The notes beneath the pieces were generated by a model that made no database searches, was not told the DNA's origin, and was given only the letters and a program-made list of their open reading frames with translations. A stretch of DNA of 64,000 nt from NCBI RefSeq assembly GCF_030159255.1, contig NZ_BSCT01000043.1:1-64000 (forward strand), written 5' to 3'. This document shows, piece by piece, positions 23,731-33,584 of the stretch. Position 1 is the stretch's first letter, and every line of letters begins with the position of its first letter. The stretch comes from Bradyrhizobium sp. SSBR45G. Lineage in GTDB: Bacteria > Pseudomonadota > Alphaproteobacteria > Rhizobiales > Xanthobacteraceae. The position numbers were made by a program, and so were the translations under genes.

Positions 23731-25596
23731 ATGCTTTCCATCACCGACATCTCCATCCGCCTGGCCGGACGGCTTCTCATCGACCAGAGCTCGGTGCAGA
23801 TCCCGCCCGGCGCGCGCGTCGGTCTGGTCGGCCGCAACGGCACCGGCAAGTCGACCCTCTTCAAGGCCATCCGCGGCGAACTGTCGCTGGAGAACGGCAG
23901 CATCAGCCTGCCGCCGCGGTGGCGGATCGGCAGCCTGGCCCAAGAAGCTCCAAGCGGGCCCGAAAGCCTGATCGAGGTGGTGCTGCGCGCCGATCTCGAG
24001 CGCGACGCCCTGCTGCGCGAATCCGAGACCGCCGTCGATCCCGACCGCATCGCCGAGATCCAGATGCGGCTCGTCGACATCGACGCGCATTCGGCGCCGG
24101 CGCGCGCCGCCGCCATCCTCAGCGGCCTCGGCTTCTCCGCCGCCGACCAGGCCCGCGCCTGCTCCGAATTCTCCGGCGGCTGGCGGATGCGCGTCGCGCT
24201 CGCGGCCACCCTGTTCGCCGCGCCCGACCTGCTGCTGCTGGACGAGCCGACCAACTATCTCGACCTCGAAGGCACGCTGTGGCTCGAGGATCACCTCGCG
24301 CATTATCCGCGCACCGTGATCGTGATCAGCCACGACCGCGACCTGCTGGAGACGTCGGTCGACCAGATCCTGCATCTCGAGCGCAACAAGCTCACGCTGT
24401 ACCGCGGCGGCTATTCGTCGTTCGAGGAGCAGCGGGCAACCCGCGAGATGCTCGACGCCAAGGCGGTCAAGCGCCAGGAGGCCGAGCGCGCCCGGTTGCA
24501 GGCCTTCGTCGAACGCTTCAAGGCCAAGGCCTCGAAGGCGCGCCAGGCGCAATCCCGCGTCAAGATGCTGGAGCGGATGAAGCCGATCACCGCGCTCGTC
24601 ACCCAGGACGTGCACGAGATCACCTTCCCCGCGCCGGAGAAGCTGCTGTCGCCGCCGATCATCGCCGTCGACAACGCAACGGTCGGCTACGATCCGGCGC
24701 AGCCCGTGCTCAACCGCGTCACCTTGCGCATCGACAATGACGACCGCGTCGCATTGCTCGGCGCCAACGGCAACGGCAAATCGACGCTGGTGAAGCTGCT
24801 CGCCGGGCGGCTCGCGCCGTTCTCCGGCAAGATCACCCGCGCCGACAAGCTGTCGATTGCCTATTTCGCCCAACACCAGCTCGACGAGCTCGACGAGCTC
24901 GGATCGCCCTACACGCATGTGCGCAAGCTGATGGGCGAAGCGCCGGAATCGAAGGTGCGTGCCCGCGCCGGCGCGATCGGCTTTTCCGGCAAGGCGGCGG
25001 ACACGCTGGTGAAGAGCCTGTCGGGCGGCGAGAAGGCGCGGCTGCTGCTCGGCCTCGCCACCTTCTACGGCCCGAACATGATCATCCTGGACGAGCCGAC
25101 CAACCATCTCGACATCGACAGCCGCGCCGCGCTGGCCGAGGCGATCAACGAGTTTCCGGGCGCGGTGATCATGGTGTCGCACGATCGCTATCTGATCGAG
25201 GCCTGCGCCGACCGGCTGTGGGTCGTCGGCGACCGCACCGTGAAGACGTATGACGGTGATCTCGATGACTACAGGCGCATGATCCTGTCGTCGCGCAGCG
25301 GCGCAGCCGCGCGAGAGACGGAACGTCCGCAGGCCATCGAAAAAGCCGAGCGGCCGCGCGACAACCGGCGTGGCGCGCTGAAGCAGAAGATCACTGCGGC
25401 CGAAGCCGAGATTGCCCGCATCACCGAGATCATCGCCAAGATCGACGGCGCGCTGTCGCTGCCGGACATCTTCACGCGCGACCCGAAGCAGGCGGCGCAA
25501 CTCTCGAAAGCACGCGCCAACGCGACCGAAGCGCTGGTGCGTGCCGAGGAGCAGTGGCTGGAGGCGAGCACGCTGTATGACGAGGCAGCCGGCTGA
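23731..25596 (+). CDS. ABC-F family ATPase (YheS/Uup-like)
   Basis: A soluble 621-aa protein with two ABC ATPase domains and no membrane domain: Walker A GRNGTGKST and GANGNGKST, signatures FSGGWRMRVALA and LSGGEKARLLLG, Walker B LLLLDEPTNYLDLEG and MIILDEPTNHLDID. The inter-domain linker (about 240-300) is charged and helical, as in ribosome-associated ABC-F factors, and a C-terminal coiled-coil extension (about 525-621) resembles YheS. ABC-F proteins act on the ribosome to relieve stalled translation or protect from drugs; the exact subtype is not certain. Confidence 0.93.
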   Translation: MLSITDISIRLAGRLLIDQSSVQIPPGARVGLVGRNGTGKSTLFKAIRGELSLENGSISLPPRWRIGSLAQEAPSGPESLIEVVLRADLERDALLRESETAVDPDRIAEIQMRLVDIDAHSAPARAAAILSGLGFSAADQARACSEFSGGWRMRVALAATLFAAPDLLLLDEPTNYLDLEGTLWLEDHLAHYPRTVIVISHDRDLLETSVDQILHLERNKLTLYRGGYSSFEEQRATREMLDAKAVKRQEAERARLQAFVERFKAKASKARQAQSRVKMLERMKPITALVTQDVHEITFPAPEKLLSPPIIAVDNATVGYDPAQPVLNRVTLRIDNDDRVALLGANGNGKSTLVKLLAGRLAPFSGKITRADKLSIAYFAQHQLDELDELGSPYTHVRKLMGEAPESKVRARAGAIGFSGKAADTLVKSLSGGEKARLLLGLATFYGPNMIILDEPTNHLDIDSRAALAEAINEFPGAVIMVSHDRYLIEACADRLWVVGDRTVKTYDGDLDDYRRMILSSRSGAAARETERPQAIEKAERPRDNRRGALKQKITAAEAEIARITEIIAKIDGALSLPDIFTRDPKQAAQLSKARANATEALVRAEEQWLEASTLYDEAAG

Positions 25597-25639
25597 CGAA
25601 CCTGTATTCGTCAGCTGAACAAATCAGATCGAAGCGCGC

Positions 25640-26185
25640 TCAGGTGGCGCGCTTCTTCGCTTTCGCCGGCTTGGCCATCTTCGGAGCCGGACCCGGATCG
25701 GGCGCGCGCTCCACCGAGGTCAGGCGCCCCCCCGTAAAGGTGTAGACGCCGGCACGCGCACCGCGCAGCCAAGTGACGGTCGCAACGCGGTCGCCGCCAT
25801 TGTTGCCGATGTTGACGCTGTCGGGCGCACCGATACCCCGCACGACGTCACACTCGGTATGGCCAAGCGCCACGGTGCCACCGGCGTTTGGCGGCGGCGC
25901 AGCGGCCGCATCGCTGGACAGCGCATTCGCACCCGCAGCAGCACCGGTCGGCGCCATTCCGGGACAGGCCCCATCCGTGCTGACGAGATCTTCCGCGTTG
26001 ACCGGCTTTTCAGGCGACAGCGGCGGCGCGTCGATCGAGATGCTCTTGATGAACAGGCGCTGCGGCCGGTTGAACCACTCGGCATCCTTGGACAGGAAGT
26101 CGGGCGTGCTCGAGCATCCGGACACGACCGTTGCAAGCAAGAGGAACGGCAGAACGCGCGTCAGTTGTTTGTTGTGGTCTCGCAC
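25640..26185 (-). CDS. Putative lipoprotein with BamE/SmpA-like C-terminal segment
   Basis: A 181-aa exported protein. A GTG start at 26185 with AAGG 6 nt upstream gives a short basic N-terminus, a hydrophobic core (VLPFLLLATVV) and a lipobox ending SGC, so lipidation at that Cys is expected. After an Ala/Pro-rich spacer, the segment LGHTECDVVRGIGAPDSVNI, then VTWLRG and VYTFTGGRLTSVE resembles the small BamE/OmlA-like fold. The C-terminus is Lys/Ala-rich. A longer frame starting at 26284 would destroy the signal peptide. Its position between ABC-F and holC gives no functional clue. Confidence 0.72.
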   Translation of the reverse strand: MRDHNKQLTRVLPFLLLATVVSGCSSTPDFLSKDAEWFNRPQRLFIKSISIDAPPLSPEKPVNAEDLVSTDGACPGMAPTGAAAGANALSSDAAAAPPPNAGGTVALGHTECDVVRGIGAPDSVNIGNNGGDRVATVTWLRGARAGVYTFTGGRLTSVERAPDPGPAPKMAKPAKAKKRAT

Positions 26186-26354
26186 GATGAACCTTGCTGA
26201 ATTGCAACCTGTGGACACTCTAAGGTGTTGTCCCACCATCACTTTGCGGCACGTTCGTGACTTTGCCAACGCTCTAGCCGGCAAATCGGCTGTTTACCAT
26301 TAATCGCCCGGCGCTGCCATCACGCGCCCGTGCATGTTGTCAGGGCTTACGCCA

Positions 26355-26807
26355 TCATTGCCGACGTTGCCAGCGCCCGCGCTCATCGGCCTGCCAGTAG
26401 GTGACATCGAATCCACGATTTTTGCAATCGGTCCACGCCGACCGCGCTGCAGCGAGCGCGTCCGTATCATCGCCGTTGAAGACCAGCACCACGCGCTCGT
26501 AGTTCTGCGAATCGGACGGCAGCGCCGCGTTGTCGACCAGGAATCTGACCGTCGCGCCGTTCGGATTGCTCTCCTCCACCGCCAGCACGATCGGCTGATC
26601 GGCGACATCGGGCACCCGCCAGGTCGCGTGCGGCAGAAACGAATCGTCACGATAGGTCCACAGATGCGCGTCGAGCGCATCGGCACGCTCCTCCGAGGTC
26701 GACTGCACCACCACCCGCCAGCCGCGCTCGAGCGATTTCTCGAGCAGCGGCGGCAGCACGCCTTCCAGCGTCATGTTCTGCAGATGATAGAACAGGACTT
26801 CGGTCAT
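26355..26807 (-). CDS. holC: DNA polymerase III subunit chi
   Basis: A clamp-loader accessory subunit that links the replisome to SSB. The 150-aa protein has the family start TEVLFYHLQNMTLEGVLPPL, ALDAHLWTYRDDSFLPHA, and the conserved ERVVLVFNGDD. It lies 15 nt downstream of pepA, the linkage usual in proteobacteria, and is probably on the same transcript. Confidence 0.93.
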   Translation of the reverse strand: MTEVLFYHLQNMTLEGVLPPLLEKSLERGWRVVVQSTSEERADALDAHLWTYRDDSFLPHATWRVPDVADQPIVLAVEESNPNGATVRFLVDNAALPSDSQNYERVVLVFNGDDTDALAAARSAWTDCKNRGFDVTYWQADERGRWQRRQ

Positions 26808-26822
26808 CCGCTCAGGACCCGG

Positions 26823-28322
26823 TTACGCTTTCGCTTCGTAGGAGTCCCAGACCAGGCGATCAAGCAGGCGGACGCCATAGCCTGATCCCCAGCTCTGGTT
26901 GATTTCCGATTTCGGCGCACCCATCGCGGTGCCCGCGATGTCCAGATGCGCCCATGGCGTGCCATCGACGAAGCGCTGCAGGAACTGCGCGGCGGTGATC
27001 GAGCCGCCGTGGCGGCCGCCGGTGTTCTTCATGTCGGCGAACTGCGAATCGATCAGCTTGTCGTATTCGGATCCGAGCGGCATGCGCCAGACCTTCTCGC
27101 CGGTCTCCTGCCCGGCCTTGATCAGCTTGTCGGCCAGATCGTCATCATTGGCGAACAGGCCGGCATGCTCGGTGCCGAGCGCGACCATGATCGCTCCGGT
27201 GAGGGTCGCCAGATCGATCATGAATTTCGGCTTGAACTTGGTCGCGACATACCAGAGCACATCGGCGAGCACGAGCCGCCCTTCGGCGTCGGTGTTGATG
27301 ATCTCGATGGTCTGGCCGGACATCGAGGTGACGATGTCGCCCGGACGCTGGGCATTGCCGTCCGGCATGTTCTCGACGAGGCCGATCGCACCGATCACAT
27401 TGGCCTTGGCCTTGCGGGCCGCCAGCGCGTGCATCAGGCCGACGACGCAGGCGGCGCCGCCCATGTCGCCCTTCATGTCCTCCATCGAGCCGGCCGGCTT
27501 GATCGAGATGCCGCCGGTGTCGAAGCACACGCCCTTGCCGATGAAGGCCACCGGCTGCTCGCCCTTCTTGCCGCCATTGTAGCGCATCACAACGGTGCGG
27601 CTCGGCCGCGCCGAGCCCTGGCCGACGCCGAGCAGCGCCCCCATGCCGAGCTTCTTCATCGCCGGAACGTCGAGAATCTCGACGGTGACGCCGAGCTTGC
27701 GCAGCGCGGCGGCGCGCTTGGCGAACTCCTCCGGATAGAGCACGTTCGGCGGCTCGTTGACGAGATCGCGCGCGAGAATCACGCCGTCGGTCACATGGGT
27801 GCGCGGCGCGAACGCCTTCTTGGCGGCGGCGACGTCGGAGACGGCGATCGAGACGGTGGCGCTGACGCTGCCATCGTCGTCCTTCTTCTTCGTCTTGTAG
27901 CGGTCGAACTGATACGCGCGCAGCCTGATCCCGGCAGCCAGCGAGCTGACCTGGTCCGGCGTCATCGGCCCGGCCGGAAGCTCGGCCAGCACCGTGACCG
28001 CTTCAGTCCCGGCGTTGAGTTTTCCGGTTAAGACCCCGCCATATTTGAGGAAATCCTTTTCCTTATGATCGCTGCCCTTGCCGGTCCCGATCACGATCAA
28101 GCGCTGAATCTTGATTCCTTCAGGGGCCAGCAGGTCCAGCACCGCGCCGTCCTTGCCCTTGAACCGCGCCGCTGCGGCCGCCCGCTTGATCAGGTCCGAG
28201 GCTCCCCCGAGCGCCTTGTCGGTCGCGGCTCCTAGCCGCAGCGAGTCATCGCAAAACGCCACCGCGATACCGCGGGAAGCGGTCGACAGCGGAACGAAGC
28301 CGACCTTGACGGTGTCGGACAT
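26823..28322 (-). CDS. pepA: Leucyl aminopeptidase (M17 family)
   Basis: A cytosolic di-metal exopeptidase that removes N-terminal residues. The 499-aa protein has an N-terminal macro-like domain and a C-terminal catalytic domain with the M17 signature NTDAEGRLVLAD. Metal ligands and the catalytic Lys are visible in VAFIGKGVCFDTGGISIKPA and MKGDMGGAA. The ATG at 28322 is preceded by GGAGG at 8 nt. It is divergent from the lptFGD operon and followed by holC. Confidence 0.97.
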   Translation of the reverse strand: MSDTVKVGFVPLSTASRGIAVAFCDDSLRLGAATDKALGGASDLIKRAAAAARFKGKDGAVLDLLAPEGIKIQRLIVIGTGKGSDHKEKDFLKYGGVLTGKLNAGTEAVTVLAELPAGPMTPDQVSSLAAGIRLRAYQFDRYKTKKKDDDGSVSATVSIAVSDVAAAKKAFAPRTHVTDGVILARDLVNEPPNVLYPEEFAKRAAALRKLGVTVEILDVPAMKKLGMGALLGVGQGSARPSRTVVMRYNGGKKGEQPVAFIGKGVCFDTGGISIKPAGSMEDMKGDMGGAACVVGLMHALAARKAKANVIGAIGLVENMPDGNAQRPGDIVTSMSGQTIEIINTDAEGRLVLADVLWYVATKFKPKFMIDLATLTGAIMVALGTEHAGLFANDDDLADKLIKAGQETGEKVWRMPLGSEYDKLIDSQFADMKNTGGRHGGSITAAQFLQRFVDGTPWAHLDIAGTAMGAPKSEINQSWGSGYGVRLLDRLVWDSYEAKA

Positions 28323-28660
28323 CAAGCAATCCTCCAGATTTTCGACGTGAGAGCCGCCGCGACCGGGTCAAAATCCGAGCGGACAGACGGGGATGGCGGC
28401 AGTTCGGAACCCAACTTGGCAACAGTATGGCCTGCCTTGGCCAGGGCTGCCAAGCCTTCCCGTGGCGGGGCGGCCACAACAGTGAAATTTTGAACGTATT
28501 TTCGTGGCGCCACGCCACAGCCATTTTGTCGACGGATCAAAGGGATGGTAAAGATACTCACCGCTCTTGGAACGACACGGCGCAAGCAGCCCAGGGACCC
28601 GTTTCAAGGGGGGCTGCAGCGCTCGTTCCGGGACTGCTGATTTGGGATCGAGCGCGCACG
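28323..28660. other. Divergent pepA-lptF promoter region
   Basis: 338 nt without a gene. It holds a 12-bp perfect palindrome (CGTGGCGCCACG) at 28503-28514, 147 nt ahead of the lptF start. An open frame runs through the right half in the lptF frame, but its composition is not protein-like and lptF has its own conserved start. No confident promoter hexamers were identified. Confidence 0.45.
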
Positions 28661-29830
28661 ATGGGGTCCATCGACAGGTACATCTTTCGCACGACGCTCG
28701 CGTCGTTTGCGTTGGTGCTGGTCAGCCTCACCGGGGTGATCTGGATCACCCAGGCGCTGCGCGGCATCGACCTGATGACCAGCCAGGGCCAGACCATCCT
28801 CACCTTCCTCGGCATCACCGGGCTGGTGATTCCGTCGCTGCTCGGCGTCATCGCGCCGATCGCGCTGATGATCGCGGTCTCGCACACGCTGAACAAGCTC
28901 GCCACCGACTCCGAGATCATCGTGATGAACGCCGCCGGCATGTCGCCGATCCGGCTGTTCCTGCCGTTCGCCTATGCGACCTGCGTGGTCGCCGTGCTGG
29001 TCACCGTGCTGGCGTCCTTCATCGCGCCCGACGGGCTGCGCCGGATCAAGCAATGGGACGCCGAGATCACGGCCGACGTCCTCACCAACATCCTGCAGCC
29101 CGGCCGCTTTGCGCAGCTCGACCAGAACCTGACGATCAGGATCGGCGAACGCCAGCCCGGCGGCGAGTTGAAGAGCATCCTGATCGACGACCGCCGCGAT
29201 CCCAAGGAGCGAATCACCATCATCGCCGAGAAGGGCACCGTGGTAAAGAACACCGACGGCTCGTTCCTGGTGCTGGAGGACGGCAACCTGGAGCGTTTCG
29301 AGATCGGCAAGCGCGAGCCGGCGATGGTCGCGTTCGCCCGCTACGCCTTCGACATGTCGAAGTTCTCGAATCAGGGCCGCGATGTCACGCTCGGCATTCG
29401 CGAGCGCTATGTGTGGGAGCTGATGGCGCCCGCCGAGGATGATCCGATCTACAAGCAGATCCCCGGACAATTCCGGCAGGAATTGCACGACCGCTTCCTG
29501 GCGCCGATCTACCCGTTCGCTTTCGCCGCCCTCACCTTCGCGTTTCTGGGGGCGCCGCGCACCACCCGGCAGAGCCGCAACTTCTCGTTCGGCAGCGCCA
29601 TTCTGGCCGTGTTCGGCGTGCGCATGGCCGGCTTTGCCTGCTCGGTCATGACCGTGAAGACGCCGATCGCGGCGCTGGTCCAGTACCTGATGCTGTTCGG
29701 CACGCTCGGCCTCAGCCTGTGGATCATTGTCGGCGGCGTCGTGGTCGAGCCGCCTGCCCGGCTCATGGAGGCGATCAACCGCTCCAATGCGCGGATCGCG
29801 CGGCTGTTCAGGAGGCCGGCCACCGCATGA
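28661..29830 (+). CDS. lptF: LPS export ABC transporter permease LptF
   Basis: One of two inner-membrane permeases that, with LptB, extract lipopolysaccharide for transport to the outer membrane. The 389-aa YjgP/YjgQ-family protein has three N-terminal helices (from MGSIDRYIFRTTLASFALVL), a periplasmic beta-jellyroll domain (about 125-265) and three C-terminal helices. The ATG at 28661 restores the conserved DRYI start. It overlaps lptG by 4 nt (ATGA). Confidence 0.95.
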   Translation: MGSIDRYIFRTTLASFALVLVSLTGVIWITQALRGIDLMTSQGQTILTFLGITGLVIPSLLGVIAPIALMIAVSHTLNKLATDSEIIVMNAAGMSPIRLFLPFAYATCVVAVLVTVLASFIAPDGLRRIKQWDAEITADVLTNILQPGRFAQLDQNLTIRIGERQPGGELKSILIDDRRDPKERITIIAEKGTVVKNTDGSFLVLEDGNLERFEIGKREPAMVAFARYAFDMSKFSNQGRDVTLGIRERYVWELMAPAEDDPIYKQIPGQFRQELHDRFLAPIYPFAFAALTFAFLGAPRTTRQSRNFSFGSAILAVFGVRMAGFACSVMTVKTPIAALVQYLMLFGTLGLSLWIIVGGVVVEPPARLMEAINRSNARIARLFRRPATA

Positions 29831-30939
29831 GCATGGTCACCAACACGCTCGGGCGCTATTTCGCCGGCCGTTTCCTGGTCTCTGCGATCGGCGTGTTCGC
29901 GAGCATTTTCCTGCTCTTGGTGCTGGTCGACTACATCGAGATGGTCCGCCGCACTTCGGGGCTGGCCTCGGCCTCGGCGCTGATGGTGGCCGAGACCTCG
30001 CTGTTCCGGGTGCCGCAGCTGCTCGAGAAGATGATGCCGTTCTGCGTGCTGATCGGCGCCATGACCTGCTACCTCGCGCTGTCGCGCCGGCTCGAGCTTG
30101 TGGTCGCCCGCGCCGCCGGCGTGTCGGCCTGGCAGTTCATCGCGCCGGCGCTAGCGAGCGCGATCCTGCTCGGGCTGATGGCCACCACGCTGTACAATCC
30201 GATGTCGGCCAATCTGCGCGAGCTGTCGAAGCGCATGGAAGCCGAGCTGTTCGGCAACGCGCCCGGCGGCGGCGTTCAGGACGCGTCCGGCTTCTGGCTC
30301 AACCAGGTCACCCCCGACGGCGCGGTCATCATCAACGCCGCGCGCAGCGAGCAGCAGGGCGTCCGGCTGACCGGCCTGACGCTGTTTCGTTTTGAGACGA
30401 AGACTCCTGACGCGAAGAATCACTTCAAGGATCGAATCGAGGCCCGCGAGGCGACCCTCGAAGAGGGCCAATGGGTGTTCAAATCGGTCCGCCGATTCTC
30501 GCTCGATGCGCCGCCGGTCGACGAACCGACGTTCATTTTGCCGACGAGTCTGACGCCGGCGCAGGTCCGCAACAGCTTCTCCACCCCCGAAACTGTGTCG
30601 TTTTGGCAACTGCCGAGCTACATCCGTTCGTCGGAGAGTTCGGGGTTCGCGACCGCAGGGTACCGACTGCAGTATCATAAGCTCATCGCACAGCCGTTTT
30701 TGCTGGCTGCGATGGTCATGCTGGCTGCGTCCGTGTCCCTCAGGTTCTTCCGTATGGGTGGCGTTCAAAAAATGGTTTTGAGTGGCGTGGGCGCCGGCTT
30801 TCTGCTCTATGTCCTGTCGAAAGTAACGGAAGATTTGAGCAAGGCTGCGTTGATGGAACCGATTGTTGCGGCGTGGCTGCCGGTGTTCGTCGGCGGCCTC
30901 ACCGGCTTCATGGCTTTGCTCTACCAGGAGGACGGCTAG
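29827..30939 (+). CDS. lptG: LPS export ABC transporter permease LptG
   Basis: Partner of LptF in the LptB2FG complex. The 370-aa protein has the same 3+3 helix plan around a periplasmic domain, with the family's TLGRYFAGRFL start and the C-terminal QPFLLAAMVMLAASVSLRFF and MGGVQKMVLSGVGAGFLLYV. Its ATG lies inside the lptF stop (ATGA), and its stop shares one base with the lptD GTG start, so translation of the three is coupled. Confidence 0.95.
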   Translation: MSMVTNTLGRYFAGRFLVSAIGVFASIFLLLVLVDYIEMVRRTSGLASASALMVAETSLFRVPQLLEKMMPFCVLIGAMTCYLALSRRLELVVARAAGVSAWQFIAPALASAILLGLMATTLYNPMSANLRELSKRMEAELFGNAPGGGVQDASGFWLNQVTPDGAVIINAARSEQQGVRLTGLTLFRFETKTPDAKNHFKDRIEAREATLEEGQWVFKSVRRFSLDAPPVDEPTFILPTSLTPAQVRNSFSTPETVSFWQLPSYIRSSESSGFATAGYRLQYHKLIAQPFLLAAMVMLAASVSLRFFRMGGVQKMVLSGVGAGFLLYVLSKVTEDLSKAALMEPIVAAWLPVFVGGLTGFMALLYQEDG

Positions 30940-33437
30940 TGTCGTTCGTTGCCGTCCGTCAGACCGCGCTCGCCGCGCTCCGGCTGCTTGCTGGTGCGCG
31001 CGTAGCGTCTTCGCGCGCCCGTTGCGCCGGGTCTGTCGTACTCGCTTGCGTGCTTGCGCTCGGCCTCGCGGCCGCCCTCGACGCCGCGCTGCTGTCGCCG
31101 GCTGCGGCGCAGGGCTTCACCTACAATCCGCGCCCGCCCAAGCCGCCGCCGCCGCGCGTCGCCAACGACAACCAGATGCTGGTCCAGGCGACCGAGGTCG
31201 ACTACGACTACAACAACTCGCGCGTGTCGGCGGTCGGCAACGTGCAGCTGTTCTACAACGGCACCTCGGTCGAGGCCGACCGGATCATCTACGACCAGAA
31301 GACCAAGCGCCTGCATGCGGAAGGCAACATCCGCATGACCGACGCCGACGGCAAGATCACCTACGCCAACAGCCTCGATCTGTCGGACAATTATCGCGAC
31401 GGCTTCGTCGATTCGCTGCGGGTCGAGACCGAGGACCAGACGCGGATGGCGGCAACCCGCGCCGACCGCTCCAAGGGAAATTATACCGTCTTCGAAAACG
31501 GTGTTTATACGGCCTGCGCACCGTGCAAGGACGATCCGAAGAAGCCGCCGCTGTGGCAGGTCAAGGGTGCGCGCATCATCCACGACCAGACCGAGAAGAT
31601 GCTGTATTTCGAGAACGCCCAGCTCGAATTCTTCGGCGTCCCCCTGGCCTACATCCCGTATTTCTCGACGCCTGACCCGACGGTCAAGCGCAAGAGCGGC
31701 TTCCTGATGCCGGGCTTCACCCAGACCGGTGGCTACGGCTTCGGCGTCGACATCCCGTATTACTGGGCGATCGCGCCCGATTACGACGCGACCTTCACGC
31801 CGCGCATCACCTCCAAGCAGGGCGTGCTGGCGCAGGCCGAGTTTCGCCAGCGCCTGAGCAATGGCAGCTATCAGGTGCGCCTCTACGGCATCGACCAGCT
31901 GAACCGGAATGCGTTTGCCAACCAGCCCGGGGATCGCCAGTTCCGCGGCGGCGTCGACACCAAGGGTCAGTTCGCGCTTAACGACAAATGGGTGTTCGGC
32001 TGGGACGGCATCCTGCTGTCCGACTACATGTTCCTGTCGGACTACCGGCTGGCCCAGTACCGCGATCCGTTCAACTCGTTCATGAGCCTGCCGACGGAGG
32101 CGATCTCGCAGCTGTACCTGACCGGTGTCGGCAGCCGCAGCTTCTTCGACGTCCGGGCGATCCACTATCTGAGCTTCTCGGGCAACCAGCAGACCGTGCC
32201 GATCGTGTATCCGGTGCTGGACTACTCGAACGTGCTCAACTACCCGGTGTTTGGCGGCGAGTTCAGCTACAAGACCAACTTCGTCAATCTGACCCGCGAG
32301 CAGGCGGTGTTCGATCCGATCACCACCACGGCCAACACCAACGGTCTGTGCACGACGACATCGGCTGACCCGCTTGCGCGCCTGCCGACGCAGTGCCTGC
32401 TGCGCGCCACGCCCGGCACCTACACCCGCCTGACCGCACAGGCGGAGTGGCGGCGCTCGTTCACGGATCCCTACGGCCAGATCTGGACACCGTTCGCGAT
32501 CCTGCGTGCGGATGCGATCAACGCCAACGTGACGAACCAGCCGGGCGTCGGCAACTTCCTGCCGACCGGCGACACCCAGGCGCTGCGGCTGATGCCGACC
32601 GTCGGCCTCGAATACCGCTACCCGTTCATCAACGTGCAGCCGTGGGGCACCACGACGATCGAGCCGATCGCGCAAGTGATCATCCGGCCCAACGAGACCT
32701 ATGCTGGCCGGCTGCCGAACGAGGACGCCCAGAGCATGGTGTTCGACGCCAGCAACCTGTTCAGCGTCGACAAGTTCTCCGGCTACGACCGCGTCGAGGG
32801 CGGCGGCCGCGCCAATGTCGGCGTCCAGGCCACCACGCAGTTCGACCGCGGCGGCACCATCAACGTGCTGTTCGGCCAGTCCTACCATCTGTTCGGCCTG
32901 AACTCCTTCGCGGTTCAGGACATGAACAACACCGGCATCGGGTCCGGCCTCGACAAGACCGTGTCCGATTACGTGGCGCGGGTGGATTATTCGCCGAACC
33001 GGACCTACACCTTCAGCATGCGCAGCCGCTTCGATCAGCAGACGCTGAACATCCAGCGCTTCGAGGCGGAGGCCAAGGCCAATTTCGATCGCTGGTCGGT
33101 GGCCCTGACCTACGGCAACTATGCCGCCGATCCGGCGATCGGCTACCTCAACCGGCGTGAAGGCGTTCTGGCCAGCGGCTCGGTCAAGTTCGCGCCGAAC
33201 TGGGTCGCGACGGGTGCTGCGCGCTGGGATCTCGTGGCCAACAAGATCAACCAGTATGTGATCGGGGCGGGCTACGTGGACGATTGTTTCGTGCTGGCCG
33301 CCAACTATGTAACGTCCTATAATTATACGACAGGCACAACGACGCCCGTTCTGAGCCATGCCTATATGCTCCAGATCGGACTCCGGACCCTTGCCAATTC
33401 CTCGACGACGGGAACCGGGACCGGAGGCCTTCAGTAG
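30939..33437 (+). CDS. lptD: LPS-assembly outer-membrane protein LptD
   Basis: An outer-membrane translocon that inserts LPS in the outer leaflet together with LptE. The GTG at 30939 gives 832 aa with a long signal peptide ending near SPAAAQ. An OstA/jellyroll domain follows (about 70-230, including DYDYNNSRVSAVGNVQLFYN) and then the C-terminal barrel. Cys pairs (ACAPCK and the later LCTT/QCLL) may form the stabilising disulfides known for LptD. The longer upstream frame lies inside lptG and was rejected. Confidence 0.95.
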   Translation: MSFVAVRQTALAALRLLAGARVASSRARCAGSVVLACVLALGLAAALDAALLSPAAAQGFTYNPRPPKPPPPRVANDNQMLVQATEVDYDYNNSRVSAVGNVQLFYNGTSVEADRIIYDQKTKRLHAEGNIRMTDADGKITYANSLDLSDNYRDGFVDSLRVETEDQTRMAATRADRSKGNYTVFENGVYTACAPCKDDPKKPPLWQVKGARIIHDQTEKMLYFENAQLEFFGVPLAYIPYFSTPDPTVKRKSGFLMPGFTQTGGYGFGVDIPYYWAIAPDYDATFTPRITSKQGVLAQAEFRQRLSNGSYQVRLYGIDQLNRNAFANQPGDRQFRGGVDTKGQFALNDKWVFGWDGILLSDYMFLSDYRLAQYRDPFNSFMSLPTEAISQLYLTGVGSRSFFDVRAIHYLSFSGNQQTVPIVYPVLDYSNVLNYPVFGGEFSYKTNFVNLTREQAVFDPITTTANTNGLCTTTSADPLARLPTQCLLRATPGTYTRLTAQAEWRRSFTDPYGQIWTPFAILRADAINANVTNQPGVGNFLPTGDTQALRLMPTVGLEYRYPFINVQPWGTTTIEPIAQVIIRPNETYAGRLPNEDAQSMVFDASNLFSVDKFSGYDRVEGGGRANVGVQATTQFDRGGTINVLFGQSYHLFGLNSFAVQDMNNTGIGSGLDKTVSDYVARVDYSPNRTYTFSMRSRFDQQTLNIQRFEAEAKANFDRWSVALTYGNYAADPAIGYLNRREGVLASGSVKFAPNWVATGAARWDLVANKINQYVIGAGYVDDCFVLAANYVTSYNYTTGTTTPVLSHAYMLQIGLRTLANSSTTGTGTGGLQ

Positions 33438-33584
33438 CGCGCGCCAGTCTCCGACCGGCGCTCCCTGGGTCCGAAATGACCGCGTCGAGGGCCATGTGTT
33501 GAGATCCAAGTGTTGAGATCCATGCTGTCGAGAGCCGTGGCGCCGCTCCCCAGTTGGACCGATTGCGAACAGCGAAGCCTAGTC

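Noticed and set aside
30936..33509. 857-codon open frame opposite lptD
   Set aside because: Antisense shadow; lptD on the plus strand has a signal peptide, domains and operon linkage.
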